The position numbers and the translations under genes were made by a program. A stretch of DNA of 64,000 nt from Skeletonema tropicum (lineage: Eukaryota > Bacillariophyta > Thalassiosirophyceae > Thalassiosirales > Thalassiosiraceae): NCBI GenBank assembly GCA_037178625.1, contig CM074142.1:62001-126000 (forward strand), written 5' to 3'. The notes under the pieces were generated by a model. It searched no databases. It was given only the letters and a program-made list of their open reading frames with translations, and had not been told where the DNA came from. Positions 55,433 to 64,000 of this stretch are shown one piece after another (positions within the stretch are counted from its first letter, which is position 1; each line of letters starts with the position of its first letter).

Positions 55433-57368
55433 GGGGTTGCATACAATAATAAGGGTGGTCAATGTTTTTCATCTGAATCTGAATCTGAAACGTTCACCTT
55501 CCTGATTTACTTATGCCTCTTTCCAATCCGCGATCATCCGGCATCAAAATTGTTGAAGATATGACATTTGCAACACATCACGGAGGAACTCAACGTTTCA
55601 GATTCAGAATAAGTGGCGTTTTTGGCTCTGATTCTGAAACGTTTAATTTCGGAGAAACTCAAATAACCCTAACCAAAGCGGCACCAAAACAACGATTAAA
55701 AAATAAGTGGCCTCAACCACACTCAAAGCCACCCCTACATATCACCGGGGGCTGGGCGAGACGAGAGAAGACCATCCAGAGATGCTCTGCTCGCAGATAA
55801 TTTTGTTAAATGTTACTAGTTGGATAGGTTGGAGCTGGTCACGGGCCTATATGACTAGCAAGGTGACTAGCTGAAAAGGCTCCTTATACGACCCTGCCTA
55901 TTGTGCACAAGACCCGTCAGAATGTCCTAATAGAGGACACCGACCCCTTCGACAATAGTCTGGGCAGGCCGCCCATCCAGGGTTTGCATTGATATTGGTT
56001 GAAAGGTGCCTTTCAAGAGGGCACTACGATGCCCTTGAGTCTTGTGTGGAATTTGTTTTGCCGTAGAAATATGTACCAAAACTCTACGGTAGGAATTCAA
56101 AAAACCCTTCAACTTCGAGGAACTTCGACCTCCAAAAACCAATGACATCCCAACCATGGCGACCAATTTGCTCCCCTTTCCATTGTAATGTCGGAAGCTA
56201 TCCCCGTTATCGTATCGTCGACTCCCATTGGCTCATATGAGAACGTTTATGCAGTGGAAGTGCGTTCGAAGTGGTCGTATCGATCAAATAGTACTGTTTT
56301 TCATGTAGCTAGTCGGCCGCAAACCAGATGGGCCGAGATAGTCGGCACGTGTTATCACAACAACAATTGATTGGGAGAGGCAATCCAGCGATAATTATTA
56401 CTCCGCACGTCTATCATGATTGGTATGATCGGTTGGTGAGGCGGAAGTGCGTATATATTGCGATTGTGTCCGCCAATGCTGCCTTTTAAAAACTCGTGTG
56501 TTGTATGACATGACGAACGGGAGCTTGGACAAGGCTTGGATATGGATTCTAGTACTTGCTGGTACGGCATTGAGATATGTATCTTTGAGGGTAGGTACGA
56601 CACGTATGAGGGGCAGAGAAGTTCTCGGCACTTCCGAAGAGGTTTTAGGCAGCAAAAGATATCAGAGAGAGGCATTTTGGAGGGAAAACTCCAACAATGA
56701 CGATCGTATCCAAGATAAGGACGATCGTATCCAAGATAAGGATGTTTCTTGGATGATTGTTTTCCAAGATAAGGAAAGCTCACAATTCGAATTCTAAAGT
56801 AAACGCAAGTTAACAAACGACCAAGTGTGGTAACGCATGAATTAGCTCCTAGCAAGGGCTTTAGCTGGGGTCAGGGTTTGACACCATCTGTCAGATTTCC
56901 AGTCGTCGGATTCTACTTTTATTCCATTACGGAATCGAGTGAGCCGACTGCTGCCTTCGCACCTACGACATCCCTACTCCCATCGATTTGAGGACCCCGT
57001 GTGTGTGACTCCGCGTTGCACCCTGTAAGCGATCTATTGGACAAAGTGAGTACATGACCGTGGCAAAGCGGTGAAGTGTATAAATCAGCTCAAGACTATC
57101 TCAATTACTACCGAAGAGCTTCGGTGAGATTTGTTCGGAAATTCCCCAACCTGACTCCGTGTTGGAAATAAGGAATAAAGATTCCTGTACTCTTCATTAG
57201 CAAGGAGAGGCAGAATCGGCAGCGTGAACTGCGGGTGACTCCGTGTTGCCCTAAGCACATCAGCAAGTGCAACCCTGTAATTTCCTAATAGTGTATTGAA
57301 CGGTTGATAAATACTTATTGGGCATATCAAAAATTTATTACAGTTTGATTTCGGCGCAGTTTTGAATC
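55433..57368. other. Spacer before the Copia-type ORF, with small repeats
   Basis: No gene recognised. It holds three copies of a GATTCTGAAACGTT string, one inverted (~55484, 55591, 55630); a 21-bp tandem repeat at 56699-56740 (ACGATCGTATCCAAGATAAG); and three TGACTCCGYGTTG strings (~57006, 57152, 57236). These may belong to retrotransposon 5' sequence, but I cannot delimit an LTR. Confidence 0.45.
56699..56740. repeat. 21-bp tandem duplication
   Basis: ACGATCGTATCCAAGATAAG(G) occurs twice back to back, with a third partial match (CCAAGATAAGG) at ~56763. Confidence 0.85.
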
Positions 57369-60300
57369 ATGAAGAAGGCCACTTTTGAAGAGATACTCAA
57401 GTACATCCTCCGAGGTGAGCTAGACGATGATGGGTTTGTAGAAGACGTCATCGCTGATCGTAGCATGAATACGTTCAGGGATTTTCTAGAAAGTATCGAT
57501 GATTTAAACGAGGTGAATAGTTTGAAGAACCGGAGTGGGGAGAAGATTGATGAAGACAGAGCGGGAATCCTTTACAGGGCCGCTGAATATTTTGTGAAGC
57601 ATTGCCCATACGGTTGGGAATATTATCTGGACGATGAATTTGATTTCCCATGGATGAAATTGGATGAAGCACCTCCTCATGACAACTACAAGGACAATAT
57701 TTCAACACCTAACCTTGCATCGGACTGCAGCAACAACCGATTTCCTACGGCAGAAAAGTCCACCTTCTCAACAACTACAACAAACCGCAACTTCGCCTTT
57801 ATTGATGCACGTTCCAACTACGACAACATGAACTGTTTGTTGTTTTCCTCCGCTTCTAACATCACTGCTGTGCCCCGCCTGACAGTAGCAAAGCAAGCGT
57901 TTGAAGCGCAATCAAAACTGTTCGATAGAGGGATTCCATCCGTAGTTTCTCCAGCGAGCCTGATGGCCGCGAAGCGTTTCTTTGACGAGCAATCAAAGCT
58001 CTTCGACAGAGGCAATCCATCCACAGACTTGATTTCGACTGGGTTGAGCGAGGCTGGTTTGGTTCATGAGGAGGCTCAATGCATCTTCAACTGTCGTTGC
58101 GGACAAATTCGATTTTGGGTTCGCAAGCATCTGGGAGGTTATCCCTATCTGTGTCAAGATTTAGAGGGCTATCCCTTACTATCTACCAGCTGCTCCCATC
58201 CCACTACGATCAGACTTAAGGTGACGCATCTTGATCTTGGTACTATAGAGGGTACTGGTGAACAATGTGAATCTGTTGCTACTCCTGACGGAGATCTTTG
58301 CATCCATCGTTGGCAACGACCGCATTGTACATTTAATTATGGGCCTGCTTGCAAGTGGTACAGCGACGTCAACTTCCTTCCAACAGCAATTGATATTTGT
58401 CAGCCTCTACGTTTCCCATTTGGTGATAACAACGATAGACACAATGATGTTGGTTTTGCAACTAATGAAATGTTTGAGCACAAGACTGTTCATGAGGTTG
58501 GGGAGTGTGTGTACATGACTGCTGTCAGTTCTTATGTACTTATTTCTTCTATCAATGTGCAATACTTGACGAGAGCTGGTAATACTGATGGGGGATGTTT
58601 CATTGTGATGATTACTGATGGGGGAAGATTGATCGGATGGAATATCGCTGACCACATATCTTACAGCAGCAACGTCAGTGGAAGTTTGGAGACGGATGAT
58701 TTAGTTGGGAAGAAACATGGGGAGCTAGGACGAGAAGAGGGGGAACTTCGACATAATGCCATCGATAACGTTGGATACGTTGATGATACTGGTCGGGAGG
58801 TGACCTTGATTGATCGTTACGACGCATGTGCGCCTGTTTCCATCGAAGACGGTGATTATCTTGCTTCGCAAGTGGCATGGCACTCAGAGTTTGATGGCTG
58901 CTCTATTCAAGACATTGAGGTGGCGCCTACTTTTATGCACGCATGTGGAGAGGACCTCGTGTTGTCATCATTAACGGTTGACAAGGTGATGATGCGGAAG
59001 AGTGATAATGATGACAGGAGTATCTTTCGATTGGCTGTTGCAACATTTGGACAGGATTACTGCTCCTCGGCGCTTGGATTTCGAAAGGGCTATTGCTCCG
59101 CAGTGATTGGATTTGGAAAGTACTCTTTGCAGCCACGTAATTTTGGAACCAGTGCGACGTTCATTGAGTTTATTGAAGATCTTGGACGACTTGTGACGGA
59201 CGTCGATCCCACTGCTGGAGCCGCATATATGCAGGTCATGCCTCGCATCAACATACATTACTCCAACTGTGTTGCCCGTAATGATGGGGGAGAGATGATG
59301 CGGAGACTGTTTGACTCATTTGGCGCGGACATCACGCATGAAAGCCAACACGACAAGACTTCTGGTTGTGATGGGACTCTGATTGTCAAACTACTTTCAC
59401 GATGGGGAGCTGCATCTGGTAATATTACGGTACCTTGGATGGGTTCGATGGGACGCAACGATTCTGACTACTCAACGTTGAAGTCTATTAGATTATGGGA
59501 TAGTAAGATACTATTGGAGGAGGTATTGGCCAAGGAAAAGTTATTGAGAAAGAAAATCGTTGGAGATATCACGTACGATAAGCACTCTTGGGGAGTAGAT
59601 TTCACGCCGACCGAGATGATGATAAAGCGTATGGTCAACGACAATGATAGAAATATTGTGGGAACCGCTGCAATGACGTTGTCCAGCTTCCGTGCACAAC
59701 CAAGGAAAGGTCATCTCGATAGGATCAAGAGAGTCTATGGGTATCTCTGCAAGATGAGGAATGGAGACATTCGGTACAAGACTGATATGCCTGTTATCTC
59801 AGGTTTCGATTTCCTCAAAAGGGATTGGCCCAGTACGCCCTATGCCAGAACTCGCGAGGAGTACTCCAAGAATCCTCCACCAGCTTGTGGGAAGCCTGTC
59901 TTGATGACTAGTTTTGTGGATGCCAACCTAATGCATGATATTCGCAGTGGAAAATCTGTCACAGGCGCACTTCACTTCCTCAATAAGACTCCTTTTGATT
60001 GGTTTTCGAAGAAGCAGAATACTGTCGAAACAGCTACGTACAGATCCGAGAACAACGCAGCGGGAACAGCTATCAGGCAAATCAGGGCTAACAAGACCCT
60101 CCTTCAGTTCCTCGGAGTACCTTTGCATGGAACCCCGATTCTACTATTGGGTGACAATGAGTCTTTAGTGTCAAGTGGAGTTAATCCTGACTTCAAGAAT
60201 CGCAAGAGGCATTTGGTATTATCATACCATTACATCCGTGAGAATGTAGCAGTTGGTTGCATCAGGTTTGCGAATTTTGGGTCATCTATCTTGGGATCCA

Positions 60301-60803
60301 TTGCGAAGTTAGTTCAAATCATTGAGGATTCTCAAAGCGGGCTCAAGGCGAAAGTTGGAGATCTTCTTGGACATCAGGTACCTCGGAACTATCAACGAGA
60401 CGAAGGTATTGATCGAGACAATGGGGAGATCAAATGGCAGGATACGCAGAATCTGAAATGTAACAACTTGGAGACATTTGCTGAAGAGAGAAATTCATTC
60501 TACAACATTGCACTCGACGGATACAAGAAGGCTACACTCCACAAACTCAAGTTGGATGCGTTGAGAAGTTCGTCTCTGGATTATTATTGGAATCATTGGA
60601 TTGAATTACCTTGTGGTGATGGTGACATCGACAACGAAGAACTACGATACGTCAACAACAATAGTCTTAATGAGGTTTTCGGCCCTCGGGGCCCCCGTTC
60701 ATGGAGTGCAGAGCAGCGTAATAGGGGGCCGCAGGTGCCCTTCTATTACAGGTGGGAAAATTCATTATTTTTCACCCCCATTATTCTACAGAGTTATAGG
60801 TAG
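57369..60803 (+). CDS. Chimeric ORF: unknown N-terminal region fused to Copia-type pol (RNase H) and LB tail
   Basis: 1,144 codons without interruption. From ~residue 740 it matches Copia pol downstream of reverse transcriptase: SSFRAQPRKGHLDRIKRVYG, then SFVDANLMHDIRSGKSVTGA, FDWFSKKQNTVETATY and LLGDNESLVSSG, i.e. the Ty1/Copia RNase H region (DAN, E, GDN positions) as in diatom CoDi elements. The conserved Ser-Glu after TATY reads RSE, so the catalytic Glu is kept. The first ~730 residues show no recognised domain; a duplicated SKLFDRGxPS motif lies near 185-225. Integrase and reverse-transcriptase catalytic motifs (YVDD) are absent, so this is a rearranged or captured fragment. Residues after ~1103 come from an inserted LB. 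Confidence 0.6.
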   Translation: MKKATFEEILKYILRGELDDDGFVEDVIADRSMNTFRDFLESIDDLNEVNSLKNRSGEKIDEDRAGILYRAAEYFVKHCPYGWEYYLDDEFDFPWMKLDEAPPHDNYKDNISTPNLASDCSNNRFPTAEKSTFSTTTTNRNFAFIDARSNYDNMNCLLFSSASNITAVPRLTVAKQAFEAQSKLFDRGIPSVVSPASLMAAKRFFDEQSKLFDRGNPSTDLISTGLSEAGLVHEEAQCIFNCRCGQIRFWVRKHLGGYPYLCQDLEGYPLLSTSCSHPTTIRLKVTHLDLGTIEGTGEQCESVATPDGDLCIHRWQRPHCTFNYGPACKWYSDVNFLPTAIDICQPLRFPFGDNNDRHNDVGFATNEMFEHKTVHEVGECVYMTAVSSYVLISSINVQYLTRAGNTDGGCFIVMITDGGRLIGWNIADHISYSSNVSGSLETDDLVGKKHGELGREEGELRHNAIDNVGYVDDTGREVTLIDRYDACAPVSIEDGDYLASQVAWHSEFDGCSIQDIEVAPTFMHACGEDLVLSSLTVDKVMMRKSDNDDRSIFRLAVATFGQDYCSSALGFRKGYCSAVIGFGKYSLQPRNFGTSATFIEFIEDLGRLVTDVDPTAGAAYMQVMPRINIHYSNCVARNDGGEMMRRLFDSFGADITHESQHDKTSGCDGTLIVKLLSRWGAASGNITVPWMGSMGRNDSDYSTLKSIRLWDSKILLEEVLAKEKLLRKKIVGDITYDKHSWGVDFTPTEMMIKRMVNDNDRNIVGTAAMTLSSFRAQPRKGHLDRIKRVYGYLCKMRNGDIRYKTDMPVISGFDFLKRDWPSTPYARTREEYSKNPPPACGKPVLMTSFVDANLMHDIRSGKSVTGALHFLNKTPFDWFSKKQNTVETATYRSENNAAGTAIRQIRANKTLLQFLGVPLHGTPILLLGDNESLVSSGVNPDFKNRKRHLVLSYHYIRENVAVGCIRFANFGSSILGSIAKLVQIIEDSQSGLKAKVGDLLGHQVPRNYQRDEGIDRDNGEIKWQDTQNLKCNNLETFAEERNSFYNIALDGYKKATLHKLKLDALRSSSLDYYWNHWIELPCGDGDIDNEELRYVNNNSLNEVFGPRGPRSWSAEQRNRGPQVPFYYRWENSLFFTPIILQSYR

Positions 60804-61169
60804 GAATCAGTACATGTGTTTTTTAGTGAGAAGGTTTACTTTAGGGACACGTAGAGTCCTCGGTAGAGACTACCGGCGTAGGATCTGTATGTGTTCCTAT
60901 GTAGAAAGCAAGAAGTACCTGTTGAAAGCGAGAAATTGACTGTACTAAAGCCGCTTTTTGAGCATCTAAATCGGTCTGTACGAGAAAGAAATACAGGTTT
61001 TACACGGGCGTTAGTCGATTTAGTTTTTGTCTTTCTTCGTCGCGAGAAAATGTCTTTTTGTAAAACTGTGCTTGATGTATCGAATCGTGCGCTTGCAGAT
61101 GTTTTACTGATCACCAGATGCAGATGCTTAATTGAGTTGTTGTATTCTTTGTGGTGAGAAAGTGTCTGT
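60679..61169. repeat. Complete LB inserted in the Copia-type ORF
   Basis: Begins TCGGCCCTCGGGGCC after GAGGTTT (no TTA here). The inner ~340 bp are ~97-99% identical to the truncated LB at 51487-51827. No matching RB is seen to the right, so the right end of this element is missing. Confidence 0.85.
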
Positions 61170-61202
61170 TTTGTAAAACTGTGCAGTGATCAATTTTACT
61201 AA
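61170..61202. repeat. Type 1 palindrome P15, immediately after the helicase stop
   Basis: Same as P11: TTTGTAAAACTG, TGCAGTGAT, CAATTTTACTAA. Confidence 0.85.
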
Positions 61203-62046
61203 TCACCAGATGAAGATCCTGCGAAGTAATCACTTGGGATTTCATGATCCTTCTTCGCTTCTTTCCACTTCTTGTTCGGGTTGGTTATGATGTTGGTAAT
61301 CCTGGTTGTCAGGTCTGTCCTGTCTTTGATGAAATTGCCCTTGATTGCTGCTGCGTACGATGTTTCTGTGATTTCTTCCAACTTTCTCTTGCTATACCTC
61401 GTCTTCGACTCTTCTGCCTTCCCCTCCAAGTATTTCACCCAATTTGCTCGCTTCTTGTACGATTCGCAGAACTGGCCATTTTGCTTTCTCTTGCAATTTT
61501 TTAATCGGTTCGTTGAAATGTTGCTTCCGGTCCAGTATATGGCACTGTCCGACGGGTATGCTTGATCTTTGGAGCCAAGTGTTTTGCCTCTGCTGGTAGC
61601 CACGTACATTGTTCCAAGAAACTTGCTAATCTCCCACAACTCATCTGCTGGATCTATTATCATGCGGTTCCAGCGGTCTCCTTTGTCGAATCCAGCTTCG
61701 AGTCCTTGACAGCGGTGGATGGTGATGGCGTAGGCAATTTGCAATGGCATGAATAATGCGGTGCAGCATCCCCTGTTGCAAATCTGCTCGTAGGGTGGGA
61801 TTGGCACGTGCTGTGCGCAATAAGTTGGGGTAGGATGCATTTGTATCAGTATGAAATGAGTTAGTAGTGTTTTCGCAGAGAGTGGCAATTGTCTTGTGTC
61901 TTTCGTGTGTCAACTTTTACTCACCGTTGGGTTGTTCTTGTCCCATGGGTCCTCGCCTGGTGGTGGTTTGTATGTAGGGAAATCCACAACAATGTACTTC
62001 GGTAGGCTAACTTCACCTTTACCGTTTGGTCCAACGGAGCGATCCT
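61199..62046 (-). pseudogene. Pif1/Helitron-like helicase C-terminal fragment E5
   Basis: Same exon structure and motifs as E4 (MPLQIAYAITIHRCQGLEAG, MYVATSRGKTLGS, tail SGD), differing by a handful of bases. The upstream exon is cut at GAGCGATCCT (62046) and joined to the GNHR-gene fragment, so the reading frame changes partner: codons across the join read EGGSLRWTKR then stop. Confidence 0.75.
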
Positions 62047-62422
62047 CCCTCGATACCGTCTTGGACTGCCACCTTGACTTCATTTTGACTTTCATCTAGC
62101 CAATGGTGCTTTCTTGCAGTGCTCAAAAGCTTTCGTTGACCTTCGACTGTTGTCACATTAGCAGTTAATGCCTCTGATATTTCTCTTTTCGTTTCATCTG
62201 TGCCACTACCATCATCTCCGTTGAGTACGTCGATTAAGTGTGATAGCTCTGGAACATACGTGAATGGCAATCCGTAAGCCACACTAGTCCTCGCTTCTTC
62301 ACTGGATGCAATCAATGACATATGAGTTGCATTGACTGGTTCTGTCTTCTCCTGTTATTAATGTGGAGTAGCATCAATCAAGTGTTAGTTGTGAGTTCAG
62401 CAACGGATCTATAAATCAATAT

Positions 62423-62455
62423 TCGTATAATCGCACAGTGAGCAATTATACAAAT
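62423..62455. repeat. Type 1 palindrome P16 in an intron
   Basis: TTCGTATAATCG, CACAGTGAGC, AATTATACAAA. Confidence 0.75.
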
Positions 62456-62504
62456 CAAGTAGCATGATGTAGTTTGGCTGCAGCAATCGATCGACGAATC
62501 AATA

Positions 62505-62537
62505 TTACCAAAATTGTACAGTGATCAAATTTACAAA
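62505..62537. repeat. Type 1 palindrome P17 in an intron
   Basis: TACCAAAATTG, TACAGTGAT, CAAATTTACAAA. Confidence 0.75.
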
Positions 62538-62579
62538 TTCGTTCTGTGCAACATCGCAATCGATCAACGAATCAACATT

Positions 62580-62612
62580 CCCAAATTTGTACAGTAATCA
62601 ATTTTACAAAAT
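62580..62612. repeat. Type 1 palindrome P18 in an intron
   Basis: CCCAAATTTG, TACAGTAAT, CAATTTTACAAA. P17 and P18 sit in ~75-bp tandem units with GCAATCGATCRACGAATCAA. Confidence 0.75.
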
Positions 62613-63208
62613 GGTTCGTTGCGCAGATTCAACAAAAGTAAACTCACGCAATTTTCCGCGGAATCATCCTCCGCTGCTTTCTTGCTGAAGTGTAAGTGTA
62701 TCTGACTGTCGTTCATTTCTTTGTTGTCGCCGGATTTACCCGTAGCCACCAGTTTCAATAGCCCGAGTATCTTCTCTTGCTGTGGTACCGCTTGATTTAC
62801 ATTCTCCGCTACCAATTTGCCTTCTGGATCCAAATGGGTGAAGCAAACGAAAACCGTAGCACTAATTTTTGTTGGCAGGCCCGTATTTGTGCCTTTGATG
62901 TAATGCTCAGGTCGATCTTCCTCGACTTGCTGCGTAGTCGTTTCTGTACCTGCTGTTGGTTTGTCAGGGGTGATAACGTTGTTGGTGGTTGGTCTGGTGA
63001 CAGCCTCGGCAGTATGATCGGTAGGTGTGTTATTCTTTCCGGGGGTGTTCATCTGATTGTCTGGCGGACTCGTTGTCTCCTTTAACGTGCTTTTTGCGTC
63101 CACAGCTTCAGCTGCAGATTCAACTGCAGATTCAGTTGCATCTGTAGCTTCAGGTGAGTTCATGGTGTCGTCGTTATCGTGTTCAGTTGGATGTTGTTCG
63201 TCGGTCAT

Positions 63209-63864
63209 GATTTGGTGGAGCGCTGTTGCGTTTTATGCGAGATCTGTGCGAGCGAGATCTGTGTGCAGAAATTTGCACTTGAAGTCAGTCCATAGGATAC
63301 TTATTGCCATAGTAGACAAATTATCCCTTTCCCCTGACCCGACAACATTTTCTATCAGACAGACGGCGAGATCTCTCAGCCATCAACGTCACCCTCTAGA
63401 GCTACCGGACGTTTTCGGGTGCCCAACGCTCGCTACTTAGGCTATTGCAGCACATGTCGCTTAATGACTTGAATCCTATTTTTCGCTTCGAATGACGTAA
63501 CTTGTGAGTTGTGGAATTTTTTGATGACGTTTTCCGAAACAAACATGAAAGATTTTTTCGCAAAACAGAACTTTTGCGAAAAATATTGCGAAAAATTCTA
63601 ACGTAGGAACTCATACATTTTCAATGATTCGAAAAAATATTTTCGGATAGGCTTTTTACAAGGGGGCGACGGGGAAGCCCCCAGAATTGGGGTTCCCTGC
63701 GTGCGATGGGCGGTGGGCGGTACGGCACGAACGCTCCTCAAGTCACAAAATCGTCACAACCTTGCGAAAACTAACTTTGCGAAAAACACAAGTTAAGGAC
63801 GCTCTACTCCGTAGAGTCTATTGGAGCACTGTACACGACTTTAAGACGGACCACTGCTAGATAC
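63209..63864. other. Spacer between the GNHR fragment and ATPase copy D
   Basis: No gene seen. It contains CAGAAATTTGCACTTGAAGT near 63258, similar to sequence next to repeat X at 15549, and a GC-rich hairpin GGGGGC, GACGGGGAA, GCCCCC at ~63662-63682. Confidence 0.5.
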
Positions 63865-64000
63865 ATGTCAAAAAGCCAGCCTGCTGCCTCGGTGTCACGG
63901 CCCGAGCCCGTGTCCATAAAACAATGGATTGTCGGTGCCGTCGACTCTCTGAGATCAAGTGGCGGAGGGGACAAAAATCTGGATAGAATAATTTGTTCTC
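63865..64000 (+). CDS. Kinase-like/AAA-ATPase/TPR protein, copy D (5'-truncated start, runs off the window)
   Basis: From ATACATGTCAAAAAGCCAGC on, the sequence equals codons 6 onward of copies A-C; upstream of ~63862 it is unrelated (GGACCACTGCTAG versus the normal ATGGATCGCCGC). The normal start codon is therefore lost, but the next in-frame ATG (MSKSQPAASV) at 63865 could serve. 45 codons are visible, identical to B where they overlap. The promoter region of the other copies is missing, so expression is doubtful. Confidence 0.8.
   Translation, partial: MSKSQPAASVSRPEPVSIKQWIVGAVDSLRSSGGGDKNLDRIICS

Larger units (their letters stand above)
62047..63208 (-). pseudogene. GNHR-gene fragment (5' part)
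   Basis: Exon 1 63208-62648 starts MTDEQHPTEHDNDD, is Thr/Glu/Ala-rich, and carries LVAENVNQAVPQQEKILGLL and NDSQIHLHFSKKA. An intron 62352-62647 (GTGAGT donor, CAG acceptor, phase 0) leads to exon 2 62351-62047 (EKTEPVNATHMSL, YGLPFT, LTANVTTVEGQRKLL, ARKHHWLDES). It is truncated before the GNHR segment by the join to helicase fragment E5. It confirms the exon structure and phase of the 45.8-49.7 kb gene. Confidence 0.65.

Noticed and set aside
55513..55800. 95-codon ORF containing repeated RFRFRISG and SDSETFNF-like segments
   Set aside because: The codons derive from the GATTCTGAAACGTT repeats in both orientations; no homologous protein recognised.
32386..62612. Possible CRISPR array made by the recurring palindromes
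   Set aside because: Spacing ranges from 75 bp to many kilobases, with coding DNA between copies, in a eukaryotic context and without cas genes.

Overview
The window looks like nuclear DNA of a photosynthetic stramenopile, most likely a diatom. The reasons are short GT-AG introns of about 80-330 bp, intermediate GC, a Copia-type pol fragment resembling the CoDi elements described in diatoms, a carbohydrate-sulfotransferase-like gene, and a large kinase/AAA/TPR protein of the type expanded in diatoms. The species cannot be named from the sequence. There are no bacterial operons, rRNAs, tRNAs that I could recognise, or CRISPR arrays.

Layout. (1) 1-5 kb: a two-ORF non-LTR retrotransposon (LINE) on the minus strand, cut by the left window edge. 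Its ORF2 starts with an endonuclease (EEP) domain and overlaps the ORF1 stop in a TAATG motif; ORF1 carries four near-identical 90-codon repeats. (2) 7.2-30 kb: three copies (A minus, B plus, C minus) of a three-exon gene for a ~1,406-1,413-residue STAND/AAA-type ATPase, laid out as two successive inverted repeats. A fourth copy (D) begins at 63.9 kb and leaves the window. B and C face each other across a convergent pair of sulfotransferase-like genes, interrupted by a 500-N assembly gap at the symmetry centre. (3) 30-63.2 kb: a dense nest of mobile elements. One family dominates. Its left terminal block (LB) begins TCGGCCCTCGGGGCC and its right block (RB) contains GGCCCCGAGGGCC. Its cargo is (i) the C-terminal part of a Pif1/Helitron-like helicase (five copies), (ii) a multi-exon gene with a methyl-CpG-binding-domain-like segment (one full copy, three partial relatives), and (iii) a divergently transcribed gene of unknown function with a GNHR motif (one long copy, one fragment). 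About 18 copies of a ~33-bp odd palindrome sit in its introns, just after its stop codons, and at the junctions with the terminal blocks.

The 15.3-kb member at 39.84-55.14 kb is nested inside a ~277-bp TIR element (a MITE), which is itself nested inside an older repeat (X). A 2.03-kb hAT-like transposon sits inside its MBD-like gene with a 7-bp target duplication. A smaller 2.65-kb member (32.0-34.66 kb) has an empty site preserved in a tandem duplicate 1.2 kb away. Another copy has inserted into the end of a Copia-type pol ORF at 60.68 kb.

My main candidate for an undescribed system is this family: a palindrome-punctuated, multi-gene eukaryotic element that couples a helicase remnant, an MBD-like reader and a large NLS-bearing protein under a shared bidirectional promoter region. 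Its functional interpretation is inference; the repeats, junctions and reading frames are directly visible.
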